Positions 1 to 8,853 of a stretch of DNA of 26,022 nucleotides are shown here, piece after piece. Source of the stretch: Stemphylium vesicarium (Eukaryota; Ascomycota; Dothideomycetes; Pleosporales; Pleosporaceae); NCBI GenBank assembly GCA_004380135.1, contig QXCR01000267.1, positions 1-26,022 on the forward strand, in the 5' to 3' direction. Every line of letters starts with the position of its first letter. Within the stretch, counting starts at the first letter, position 1. The position numbers were made by a program, and so were the translations under genes. The notes under the pieces were generated by a model that saw only the letters and a list, made by a program, of their open reading frames with translations, did not search any database and was not told the DNA's origin.

Positions 1-297
1 CTGGGTAAGAGATGTAACTATGAGAGTTGACCACAACGAGAGAAACAATGAAACCTTTCCATCCTTATATCCTCATCGCTGATTCCTGTGTCCTCCCGTG
101 CCTCCCTGCCAAGCGGGAGGTTTGGGAGGGCGCTGGCCTCCCTTCATGCAGTGGCCTCCCGGAGGTCCTGTCTTGGCGGGATGCCAGTCACGTGATCCGC
201 GCGCCCCGCGCTGATCATTACCTGACGGTTTGTGCGACTGTTGGCTGCCAACATCGCATCCTTCGTCCAGGAGAGGCCGTTGCTTGTTATCTGTAAC
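1..297. other. Left-edge region without a recognisable gene
   Basis: No supported gene. An 89-codon open frame on the plus strand (27-296) has no recognisable motif and no credible context. The stretch is GC-balanced and contains several copies of a short CCTCCC/GGGAGG motif between 95 and 170. It changes abruptly to very AT-rich DNA at about 298. It may be the end of another repeat cut by the window edge, but nothing seen proves that. Confidence 0.4.
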
Positions 298-416
298 ACC
301 TATAATTAAGATTAATAATTAATTATACTATATAGAGCCGTTAACCTACTAATAGGTACCTATAATTAAGATTATAATTAATTATACTATATAGAGCCGC
401 TAAACTACTTATATAT
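298..416. repeat. 60-bp AT-rich tandem duplication
   Basis: Two head-to-tail copies of an AT-rich unit with a 60-bp period lie at 298-357 and 358-416. Both contain CCTATAATTAAGATT and TATACTATATAGAGCCG, with a few differences between copies. They sit just left of the pogo element's TA target site. The extreme TpA richness resembles RIP-degraded repeat DNA, so this is probably a remnant of an older repeat into which the pogo element later inserted. Confidence 0.8.
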
Positions 417-457
417 ACTATTAATAATAATAATTAAGTTATTAGACCCTATAGTTA

Positions 458-521
458 ACGTACCTCACGGGCTCGTGGATCACCCGGGCTCGTGGATCAC
501 TTTTGCCAAGCCCCCACCAAA
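458..521. repeat. Left 64-bp terminal inverted repeat of the pogo element
   Basis: This is an exact reverse complement of 2256-2319 over all 64 bases. It contains two direct copies of GGGCTCGTGGATCAC at 469-483 and 486-500. The lack of any mismatch contrasts with heavy decay inside the transposase gene. Confidence 0.95.
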
Positions 522-585
522 ACCACCCCATTCTGGCGCAAAATAGCCCACTTTGGCCCTGTATAGTACAAAGCAAGATGCGATA

Positions 586-2238
586 TCATTCAGAGTCTAC
601 TTCTACTACCTTCTGGCAGGTACGCGCATTATGCCCAGTCTCTTTGCACTGTGTACACCGTCGTTGAGATGGTTCACCTACTTCAGCGCGCACCCGCCTC
701 TTTGGCTTCTTCCCATCACTACGCGCCCCAAAGTCCTTGAGAGCAGCTAAACGAGCCCCATCCTCAACTGTTAAGGTCCCCTCTGCTTGAACCCGCTTTC
801 TTTTGTGCGATCTACGTCGCGTAGCAGCCTCATTTGCCGCTCGAAGCTCTGCAATCTCCTTTTGCGCCAACACTAGCTTGTGCGCGATAATGACTGCTCC
901 CTTTGAGACCTTCTCAAAAGCCTCTACTATAGACGTTGGTGAGCTATCTACATGCCTCTGAATCCTTGCCTTCACGAGCGTCGATTGCGACCCTAATTCA
1001 AGGGTATTGCTTGGGGTTTGCGACTGCCAGGGCTTATTGCTGGGGAGTAGTGGTGATGGAGTATGTAGCCGGACATCAAGCGCCATTATAACCCGTTCTG
1101 GGTCAAATGGGACCAATCCAGCGCCTCGAAACCCTCCTTGGATATTACTAGGAGTAATTGCTGCATTATAGGCGCGTATAAAGCATGGTAAGAACTCAAG
1201 CTTTGTAATGTGGGTAATCCGGTTGCGCATGAGATTCTCAGCTTGGCGGCCATACGCTGTCTTCAAAGGCGAGAAACACCCCACATTAAGAGGCTACAGG
1301 AGGTGTGATGAGTGTGGAGGCATGCAGATAGTGATAATCTTGTTCTCCTTGCAGTATTCCTGGAAAGCGAGCGAGTCATGGCTCTCATGGCCGTCAATTG
1401 CGAGCAGTCGGTGGCTGCCAACTACTCTCTTCTTTGTATGCTTATCAAAGTGCTTCAACCACTATAGGCTAAGCTTATTTATTGTCTAGCCGTTCTTAGA
1501 TACTGCGATAACCTAATCGTGAGGTAGATCCCCCTCCTTATACTAGGTAGAGAGGTGATGGCGGCCCTTAAAGATAATAAAGGGTAGAATAGCCCACCCT
1601 ATCGCGTTAATGCCCTAGATAACTATTATCTACTCTCTATTGCCTTACTACACTGCCTTTGGCCGTCCTCGTCTCTCTAAAGCTGTAACAACTAAACTAG
1701 TAGATATCTAGCCCATTATGAAGCCAGCCTCGTCAAAGTTGAACGTATCTTCATCCAGGATGCCGTACTTGGCTTTAATATTAGCTGCTAGGCCAAACCA
1801 GCCTTGTATAATCTCAGGATCCTCGCAGAGGGCTCTCTTGTAGTCGTATTTGCGATTAAACTTCGTTGTGAGCTCAGGGCGGCCTTTGACAAACGTACTG
1901 GGCCAGTTTGAGCCAACTTGGCCCATATTGCGCTCTGCGCGCAAAGAATTGGCCATATCAGCCACAGCTGCAAGCCTGGGGGGAAATCCTCGGGTGACTA
2001 GCTCAAGTATATGCTCAACAACTACGTCCTCCTCATTCTTAGTTAGATTCTTTGATTTGGGCTAGTAATCTGCTTATAGAGTCTATCCTGCGCGTTAGTA
2101 GCTTAGTGTTAATTAAGCGACGTTGTAGATAGCTGTAGCGCGTCGCTAAGAGAGTGTCGCATCTTATTTAAGAGCCTAAAGGGCAGTCTATATCTAACGT
2201 TTATTAGAAGGTTCTATCTAGCGTTATTATTGAGGCAT
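586..2238 (-). pseudogene. RIP-inactivated pogo/Tan1 transposase (HTH + DDE_1)
   Basis: One reading frame runs from an ATG at 2236-2238 to a stop at 586-588, 551 codons with no net frameshift, so the ancestral length of about 550 aa is preserved. The N-terminal third shows the helix-turn-helix region typical of pogo/Tan1 transposases. The DDE_1 region has its first Asp in NFDEAGF (1732-1734) and second Asp in AIDGHESH (1393-1395). The third is expected in PLDVGCF but reads PLNVGCF, with AAT at 1285-1287. A CCHC zinc knuckle (CTQCKETGHNARTC) lies near the C-terminus. Many in-frame TAG/TAA codons interrupt the frame, concentrated at 2040-2238 and 1440-1710. They fall where Gln (CAA/CAG) or Trp (TGG) would be expected, one of them directly before the catalytic PLNVG motif. 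This is a C-to-T pattern on both strands, as RIP produces. The C-terminal 230 codons are open, so decay is patchy. Confidence 0.93.
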
Positions 2239-2255
2239 CACGTAGGAAGGTAGAG

Positions 2256-2319
2256 TTTGGTGGGGGCTTGGCAAAAGTGATCCACGAGCCCGGGTGATCC
2301 ACGAGCCCGTGAGGTACGT
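2256..2319. repeat. Right 64-bp terminal inverted repeat of the pogo element
   Basis: This is the exact reverse complement of 458-521, ending in GTGAGGTACGT followed by the TA target duplication at 2320-2321. It carries two copies of GTGATCCACGAGCCC. Confidence 0.95.
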
Positions 2320-2321
2320 TA

Positions 2322-2672
2322 TACTAAAACTATAGGACTATTAGGCCTTTTAGGCTATTTAATTAGGCCTTTACTCTTAGCTTAAATAGACTATAAAATA
2401 TTAGTAGTTTAGCTTAAATTAAACGGACTAATTACGTATTAGGCCGAATAATCCGTTAACGGGAAACTGACGGATTGTTGACATGTCTGCCTTTGAGCTG
2501 ATTCGGACCCTATACGGGATACCTCATTACCTGCGTCGTTACAGTTAAGATAAAAAGAATAAAAGGAAAGCAGGTAGCTATTTAACTTTGTTAGGGTTAG
2601 TGTACAGCCTAAGTAATCTAAATAGCAGGAGTAATAGAAGGAAGGCAGCGACTAGGCCGGTGGCCTAGTTAT
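2322..2672. other. AT-rich, probably RIP-degraded repeat DNA
   Basis: No gene is visible. The DNA is rich in TA steps and short TTA/TAG/TAA strings and has the same texture as 298-455. It joins directly to the readable copia fragment downstream, so it is most likely the decayed upstream part of that element or an older repeat. Confidence 0.5.
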
Positions 2673-2909
2673 GTGACCTTGGGCTGTCAGTCCGTTACAA
2701 AACACGTTTATATCCACCAGCTCTGGATTCGACAGGAGGTTACCGCCTCATGTATTAACGTCAAATGGGTGCCAACTGACCGCATGCCTGCTGACGGACT
2801 GACGAAGATCTTACCCAAGCAGAAATTCATGGAATTTGTCCGACAACTCAGTCTTGTTGACATCACTGAGCGCCTCAAAGGCCTAAGTCAGGCCAACGAG
2901 GATAGCTGA
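2673..2909 (+). pseudogene. Ty1/copia retrotransposon fragment, C-terminal end of RNase H
   Basis: About 75 residues match the end of a Ty1/copia polyprotein. The diagnostic RNase H tail VPTDRMPADGLTK, followed by PKQKFMEF, corresponds to the widely conserved copia pattern VPT-x-x-M-x-ADGLTKPL. The frame closes with TGA at 2907-2909, where a copia pol gene normally ends just before the 3' LTR. No upstream protease, integrase or reverse transcriptase is readable; the preceding 350 bp are AT-rich. The fragment has no start codon and is not a functional gene. Confidence 0.85.
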
Positions 2910-3700
2910 GAGGCTATCTATCACCCATTGAATCAATGCTAATTAGCTGTCGTCGACTCTTTGCTATTGAGCCCACGGCAGCTAGGGGGTGTGTCACAGT
3001 TTGAGTCTCTCTTGCTTCATGGGCAACCCACCTCTCACCTTCAGTGCGATGCGACTACCTGCACTACTAGCGCTGTTTACAGCCACTCATGTATAACTAT
3101 TGTTCGTAGCTACACACAATACCACCCCAGTTCAATCCTACAATTCCATTGCGCACTGCTTGCCCACACCGCGACATATGCCTTCTCTTCTAGGACGCAG
3201 GAGGTAGTAGGCAAAGTGTCTAATATCACCGGAGCGGGCAGGTTAGCAGTTCATGGGGTCGACAAAAGAAGCGTAACGGACACTGATGACGAAGCCGCAG
3301 AAGGGCTCAGGTGTGGGAGGGTCGCGTGGGTGTGCGCCAACTGGTGCCAGAAAAGCGCAGGACTACGTCTTCTTTTCTGTATCTATGGCGGTATACGGGA
3401 TTCATCGGAGCGTGATACTCGTCTTGACTTTTACTGTGATGAGGAAGATGCCAGAAGAGGTTTTTGAGCAGAATCAGTAGATTGCATTGATTCCGCGTTT
3501 TCGGGGCTAAGAGATAAGACAACGTTGAATTAGATAGTAGATGTACTAGATTCATAGCTATTGTATTAGGTCTATGTAATAGTAGTTGAAGGATGGAGTT
3601 GTAATGTGATAGAGACATCAAGCTTGAATTGTAGATATCGTTTCTAATACCCTCTTACTTTCCCAAGTACTTCTCTCGTTATACTTTGTGTAATAATATC
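2910..3700. other. Downstream of copia fragment: possible 3' LTR, otherwise gene-free
   Basis: A polypurine-like AGGGGG at about 2984-2989 is followed by TGTGTCACAG at 2990, a plausible start of a copia 3' LTR. A matching CA end could be near 3142, but there is no second LTR here for comparison, so the boundary is a guess. Open frames up to 168 codons (2961-3467) have no recognisable motif and overlap the presumed LTR. From about 3480 the DNA is AT-rich and probably holds the 3' end and terminator of the minus-strand oxygenase gene. Confidence 0.3.
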
Positions 3701-4666
3701 CTAATTCACTTTAACTCTATCTCTATATTCTCCATAAATATTCCTCATGATCATAGTCTGCATTTCCCCCACCGTAATTCCTTTCTTGATCTTCTCTCCA
3801 TTGAACCGATAATCCTCTATCCCCTTCCCTCCTGATACAAGAGGCTCGAGTATCGTATCCGGATTTGCCGAGCCAAAGTACGCAATCGACTGTCTCTCCC
3901 TTCCAAGGGGTACTCCATCAAAGGTAATACGATGGAGCGTAGCCTTGAGCTTCCCACCGGACCAGTACGACAACGTATCGCCGAGATTCACGAGCACACA
4001 GTCTTCGAAATACGGTGCTTGCTTCCACGTTTTGCCATCAGGCGACATGACTTCAAGCCCCGGTCCCGTCTGGAAGACAAGCGTGACTGAATTCGAGTCG
4101 GTATGTGTCACCATTCTAGTAACTTCCTTGACATCATCTGGTCTTTCGTCCTTTTCTCTGGCTGGGTAAAGGAGGAATCGGAGCCGATCACCATCTGCCA
4201 CGTCTTCCTTGTGCGCATCGGCGAAGAACTTGATGTTTGATAGGCCAAGGGCAACGCCGAAAGATTCCAGTATTTGAATCACAAGGTCGTGGCAGTTGTG
4301 CTTGAAGGCCTCGAGTTTCTGGATCTGCCGGTGCCAAAAGGGAGGGACCATGGCCTTGTTGGCCTCGAGGTATCCTGGGGCTCCGCTGAACCACATGGAC
4401 ATCTTGTCGTCTTTGCTACGATCTTGGTAACTTCCAATGTAGCCGACGTGCTCCGTGTTGATTGGGAACTTGGCTTTGGTTTCTTCGGGAAGATGGAAGA
4501 AGGTTTTGCTCAGATCGAACATCTCTTGGATATCCGCTTGCGGAATCTGATGGCCTCTGATCAAGAGGAACCCCCATTCTTTGCATGCTTGTGTGATATC
4601 TTCGGCAATTTGCGTGCGAGAAGAGGGATCAGCAATGTTTGAGATGTCGATGATGGGAAACTCCAT
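3701..4666 (-). CDS. 2-oxoglutarate/Fe(II)-dependent oxygenase (isopenicillin N synthase-like)
   Basis: This intron-less gene encodes 321 residues. The ATG at 4664-4666 gives MEFPIIDIS, the classic start of this family; further upstream the frame has no ATG. The N-terminal DIOX_N region covers roughly residues 3-110 and the catalytic double-stranded beta-helix about 180-285. The iron ligands are visible as H188-T-D190 and H245 (LHRITF). R258 and S260 (RQS) form the RxS clamp for 2-oxoglutarate. Enzymes of this family hydroxylate, desaturate or cyclise small substrates, often amino acids or peptides, in the cytosol. It is the leftmost gene of the proposed cluster, read toward the transposon side. 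The substrate is unknown; a tailoring step on the PLP-derived product is inferred from location. Confidence 0.92.
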   Translation of the reverse strand: MEFPIIDISNIADPSSRTQIAEDITQACKEWGFLLIRGHQIPQADIQEMFDLSKTFFHLPEETKAKFPINTEHVGYIGSYQDRSKDDKMSMWFSGAPGYLEANKAMVPPFWHRQIQKLEAFKHNCHDLVIQILESFGVALGLSNIKFFADAHKEDVADGDRLRFLLYPAREKDERPDDVKEVTRMVTHTDSNSVTLVFQTGPGLEVMSPDGKTWKQAPYFEDCVLVNLGDTLSYWSGGKLKATLHRITFDGVPLGRERQSIAYFGSANPDTILEPLVSGGKGIEDYRFNGEKIKKGITVGEMQTMIMRNIYGEYRDRVKVN

Positions 4667-6119
4667 AGTAGAGCGTTGATAATGAATGTGACGCAAAAAG
4701 GTCGAACAGCGGCATGCGTCCCCGCTCTGCAAATGGACTGTTGAACGCCTTCGAACTAAATAACCATGGAGCCGACACTGGCTCAGAATAACTTATTGGG
4801 AAATCAAGGGAGCTCACCACAACTGGACGGATTTTTATGATAACCCTGCATCGGATAGTCAAAAAATGTAAAGCCCCGCCCTAGCTGTAGCTTACGTGTT
4901 GGAAGGAATCAGAAATGGGTGGGGAAACCGGTGAGACTGGTGGAGTAGCACTGCATTGCACACACATTGAGGCGTTTGTGAATACTGCAGGTCAGCTTCA
5001 GGCCTGTTGCAATCTTGAACGAGCACTTACAATGCATGGAGTGACATGGTCGGCCGACATTTCTCATAATAGGAAGGTATAAGCCTCCAGATCCACAGCA
5101 TTGCATGATCCTGCTTGAGATGCAGTGTTTCATGTATTCTGAACTGAATTGGGTCCTTGTGCGCAATTAAGGAAGCTTGTTTTGCCCACACCCACCCCAC
5201 CTGCTGACCCCGCGTCTTACGTTGGCCCTGACAGCTGACCAAGCGTGCATAGGTAGGCGGTTACTAATCAGCAGGTTGCGCAAAGTGGTACGGATAGTAG
5301 ATGTAAGGACTGCATATCCGTCAGCCCATTAAGCAAGGCGGAAGCTTATATGCATATACGTGAGGTCTAGAATCCATTTAGCTTACACCACTCGCTTGCT
5401 CACCACCTGCTAATGATAAGGTTTATCCTGTAATAAATGGTAACGTACCCCACCACTTGGTGGAACACACGGGTTCGCCGTCATGATGATCATCTTTTAT
5501 GGCCTTATCTTGTAGCTACTCGGCTCTCGAGCAACCATATTCGTTCTAGCAGGTGATAGGCTTGTTCTCGGCTCCGGGCATAGAGTCGCCGGTGAAGGAA
5601 TGGCTTTATCGTGTTGTGGCGTGCCAGCAAATTCCTTTATCAATAAGCTGAAGGGGGCAAAGGGTCAGAAGTCAGCCCAGAGTCGGGCCTCAGTGCCCCG
5701 GTGAAAAGACTTCTCGTGAAGCCCAAATTTCGACTAACTAACTCAGCAAAGCTCGCTACTGACTCAATGATGGGCTAAAGTCTCCTACGAGTATGCGGTC
5801 CCTTTTGTTAACGAGGAAGACGAGCATTTGATGCTCCCCTCTCTCGAGCTGTTCCGTCCCTGTGATCATGTTTCCGTCCTTACAAGTCTGGAACAATCAC
5901 GAGTTCCTGCTAATCCGTAAGAACATTTCCATGGTGGAGTCAATAGCGCGCGAGATTCCCAACAAGGAACTTTGTAGAGTGAGAATGCACAGCACCAGCG
6001 GCAATGCCAAATCATCAGGTGCTGCAGATCTTAATCTTATACATATTGATGAAGTATAGTAAGCAAGCATATCAGCACATGCGAGGATCATCGACATAGG
6101 CCAAGGGAACTAAAATCCC
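4667..6119. other. 1.45-kb intergenic region, promoter of the oxygenase gene
   Basis: No gene is supported; small open frames on either strand (for example 4909-5166 and 5862-6059) lack motifs and conserved-looking sequence. The region must hold the promoter of the minus-strand oxygenase gene and the 3' end of the minus-strand transporter. Visible items are a 14-bp perfect palindrome CCACCACTTGGTGG at 5450-5463 and GATAAG-type motifs at 5415-5420 and, inverted, at 5504-5509. These match the core site of fungal GATA nitrogen regulators, but such hexamers also occur by chance. Confidence 0.5.
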
Positions 6120-7799
6120 TCATGCGTTGACGACCAATCGATATCTGAAGAGTAGCAGGACTGAGGAAAGAGCCACCAAGCTTAAGAAAGCATAGATCCA
6201 GACCTGATTGGGATCGTGAGTGAAAGGTGTAATAGCCATGGCGAGTAGTGAGCCGACGGCATAAGTTGAGATGAATAGAGACATGACGAAAGATTTCATA
6301 GACTGCGGGGCGTTATTGTAAGCGTGTTCGAGACCGGTAAACGCGATCAATATCTCCGACAGCGCCAAGAGGATATATCCAGGTATCTGTACAAGTACGT
6401 GGACTTCGTTGGGTACCTTGCCACCAAAGCAGTCGGGCGCGCCGGGAAATGAATAGCATGGGGGTGAAGCATATATGGCGGCTTGAACGGATGCAGCGTA
6501 CGCCATGCTCGCAGAGCACAGTGCAAACCCGTAGATGACTCTTGTTACCACCGACAATACAATGCCTCTCCGACGGAGCCAAGGGAACACGATTTGATCG
6601 AGGATGGGAATGAAGGCTAGAATGGCAAGAGGGTCTAGCATTATGAGTATGTCATTCGGGATGCCGTGTGTTTCCATCGTGCCAGCTTGGGAGACGAAGT
6701 TGGTCAGCATCTGACTGTACGCTGCCCAAAAGATAGGGAAGAACATGAAGAGCTTGCAGGCACGCACGGCCTGAAGAATCTCGTCGACGAAATCATCATC
6801 CCACAGAGAGGACTTCTTTGCAGAGTTAAAGTTCCACTGGTTTTGAGATGCGATCCAGAGGACGTCGAGGCCATGAATGATAACAGAGCCCTGAGGATGC
6901 GTTACAGTGTAGAAATGTCTGGTCAGCCAGATGACGCATATTCCCGCGGCGAACACAAAAGTGGGCAAAGCGAAAGCAACCGGAAATCCGAATCTTAGCT
7001 CTAGAGTCGTGGTGATTATTGCCGACAGCGATCCAAGATTGACGCAGAATAAGAAGATGAGGAAGGTCCTGAAGTTGTCAGCAACGTCTGAACAGGCCGC
7101 AATCATCCCGAGTCACCTTTGAATTGTCAACTTGGGGTCGACAATGACAGTTTCACCGGATTCAAGCACGCGTTCCGACTCTTCCTTGACAGTATACTGC
7201 TCTGCCACTAAGGAATTCACATTGGGTCTGATCCCACCAGTACCTATTCCGATCATGAACATGCTGACAAAGAGACCAGACGCGCATAGTGTAGGATTGT
7301 TTATGAAGGACGTGGCGAAGACGACGAACAGACCGACAAGATATACGACAGACGCGTAAAGGATGGTGTTGAGTCGGCCGAGGTACTGATCTGCCACGAT
7401 GGCGCCGAATATGGGCGTTAGGAAGCACCAAAGGCTGAACGCTTGATTGATGGCCGTGGCATAAGCTTGACCGAGACCTGGCAGACGTCAGCGTTGGGGC
7501 CTCCACATCCGCATGCCGAGCGTACCAACTGCACCCGGTCGGAGAGGGTCGTCTCTTGAATTTTGTAGGTAGTTCTGTAACGGCCCCGCCATGCCGAAGA
7601 AAGCGAATTTGTCGCACATCTCTATGGCGGTCACGAGCCAGACGGAGAGGGGAATCGAGTCCGGGACCGTCCGCAGACCCTCATCCGATGGCACGCGAAC
7701 AGTGGTACCATAATTTGTCGAGTCGGCGACAGATGTATCTTGATCGAGTTCCGAGTCGTCTTGACTAGTGCGAAGACGCATATAACCGTCTCTGCTCAT
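6120..7799 (-). CDS. POT/PTR2-family proton-coupled peptide transporter
   Basis: Three exons (7799-7526, 7477-7117, 7068-6120), separated by two 48-nt introns, give 527 residues. Both splices restore conserved text: GAVG/LGQA across the first, and TIQR/TFLIF across the second. The ATG at 7797-7799 is followed by a hydrophilic N-terminus of about 50 residues, then about 12 hydrophobic segments. Family signatures are GTGGIRPNVNSL, followed by AEQY, and FCVNLGSLS. The usual ExxERFxYYG proton-coupling motif in the first helix is altered to E60-M-C-D63-K64-F-A-F-F-G. POT carriers move di-/tripeptides or small amino-acid-like compounds across membranes; here export or reuptake of the cluster product is inferred. 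It is divergently transcribed from the thioesterase gene, sharing a 415-bp promoter region. Confidence 0.92.
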
Positions 7800-8214
7800 A
7801 GTTGTGGCGGGGTAGGTCTGTCGCGTCTTCTTGGCAGAGTGTTGCTGCGTCTCAGCTACGAGTGCACGTGTGCTTCCTTTCTGTCAAGCTGCGAAAGCGA
7901 TACAGGGAAATGCTAAAGGAAAAGTAGATTTGGCACTTCCCGCAACCGCCAGTTTCATCATCCCTTCCCGTGCTGTAGCCGCAGCTAATTGCTGACCCGT
8001 CAGCTGCCAGCTATCCCACGCATCATGCATCTGCAAGCGACAGACAACGATAGCTTATCGCTACAAGGGGCCACCACGCACAGGTTTCACATGGGCCGAG
8101 GACTCTGGGCTGGCATCTGTGCGCACCCCAGCCCCCCTTCAAGCTCTGTGTTAAGAAACCCCATTTGCTGGATCACCTCAGAAGCTCAACCTACTCCAAT
8201 TTGATTCGATTACA
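7800..8214. promoter_or_regulatory. Divergent promoter region between transporter and thioesterase
   Basis: This 415-bp interval separates two genes read away from each other, so it must contain both promoters. The sequence just before the thioesterase ATG (8215) is ATTACA, an acceptable fungal start context with A at -3. No repeated operator or clear transcription-factor palindrome was recognised. An open frame at 7989-8204 has no motif and is not considered real. Confidence 0.6.
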
Positions 8215-8739
8215 ATGGCTGGCACGCGTCGCGAAGCCGTCGATGACCTCAACGCCCCATGGTGCGCCGAGGTCCTCCACAACCCAGAGTGGAAATTGCT
8301 ATCGTCACGACAGAATAGCACGAACAAGTTGTTCGCCAACACTCTCTGGACGGATCAAACCATTCGCGCCCATCAGTCATTCTACAAAAAGCCTTCCGCC
8401 GGTCACAGCTTTGGGGGCGAGCTGCGAGTGCTGCTGTCGCTCGGCTCAGGTTTAGACGGCTATCCCGGCATGTGCCATGGAGGACTGTTGACGCTCATAT
8501 TTGATGATGCTATTCACGAGCTGGCGGCGCAGGAAATCCCTGTGGAGGCTGTTACAATCACTCTAAATACAGCTTTCAAGAAACCTGTACGGACGCCAGC
8601 ACTTGTACTCTGCCGGGTGTGGATGGAGAAGATGCCACAACAGCGCAAAGCATGGGTCAAAGCTTCTATAGAAGATGGCACGGGAGGAGTACATGCTACT
8701 GCAGACAGCTTCATCCTGACAATCAAGGGCAAGCTGTGA
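8215..8739 (+). CDS. Hotdog-fold thioesterase (PaaI/THEM4-like)
   Basis: This intron-less gene encodes 174 residues. The core motif G-Y-P-G-M-C-H-G-G at 82-90, followed by L-L-T-L-I-F-D-D (91-98), matches the HGG...D signature of the PaaI/4HBT hotdog thioesterases. The remaining strands (for example VTITLNTAFKKPV, about 113-125) fit the hotdog sheet. Members hydrolyse acyl-CoA or other thioesters; many fungal clusters carry one. No PKS or NRPS is present here, so its thioester substrate would have to be a CoA ester, or it acts as an editing or accessory enzyme. It is convergent with the first P450 (114 bp between stops). Confidence 0.88.
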   Translation: MAGTRREAVDDLNAPWCAEVLHNPEWKLLSSRQNSTNKLFANTLWTDQTIRAHQSFYKKPSAGHSFGGELRVLLSLGSGLDGYPGMCHGGLLTLIFDDAIHELAAQEIPVEAVTITLNTAFKKPVRTPALVLCRVWMEKMPQQRKAWVKASIEDGTGGVHATADSFILTIKGKL

Positions 8740-8853
8740 TACTTTTGTTAGGCGATAATTCGCGCTTGCGAATTTGCTCTTCATGATAGATAGTCATGTA
8801 CCGAATCAAACCCATCGGGAACTCAGCGCTCTCATAGTTGTATCCGCTCCCAA

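Larger units (their letters stand above)
458..2319 (-). mobile_element. Complete pogo/Tan1-type DNA transposon (Tc1/mariner superfamily), inactivated
   Basis: The element is 1862 bp and bounded by TA dinucleotides at 456-457 and 2320-2321, the expected target-site duplication. Its termini are perfect 64-bp inverted repeats (458-521 and 2256-2319), beginning ACGTACCTCACGGGC. Within each terminus the 15-mer GGGCTCGTGGATCAC occurs twice, 17 bp apart (469-483 and 486-500 on the left), as expected for paired transposase-binding sites. The only gene inside is the transposase on the minus strand. Termini are intact but the transposase is dead, so the copy could move only if a related active transposase acted in trans. 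Confidence 0.95.

Noticed and set aside
27..296. 89-codon frame at the left edge
   Set aside because: No recognisable motif, composition driven by CCTCCC repeats, and it lies against degraded repeat DNA.
2961..3467. 168-codon frame after the copia fragment
   Set aside because: It overlaps the likely 3' LTR, has no ATG-supported domain, and reads as low-information sequence.
3481..3700. tRNA or small RNA gene
   Set aside because: No cloverleaf, A/B-box or other RNA signature could be recognised by eye here or in the other gene-free stretches.
6120..7106. Reading the transporter as two separate genes or as frameshifted
   Set aside because: A 48-nt intron (7069-7116) with GT donor, CTGAC branch and CAG acceptor joins the parts and restores the FCVNLGS signature.
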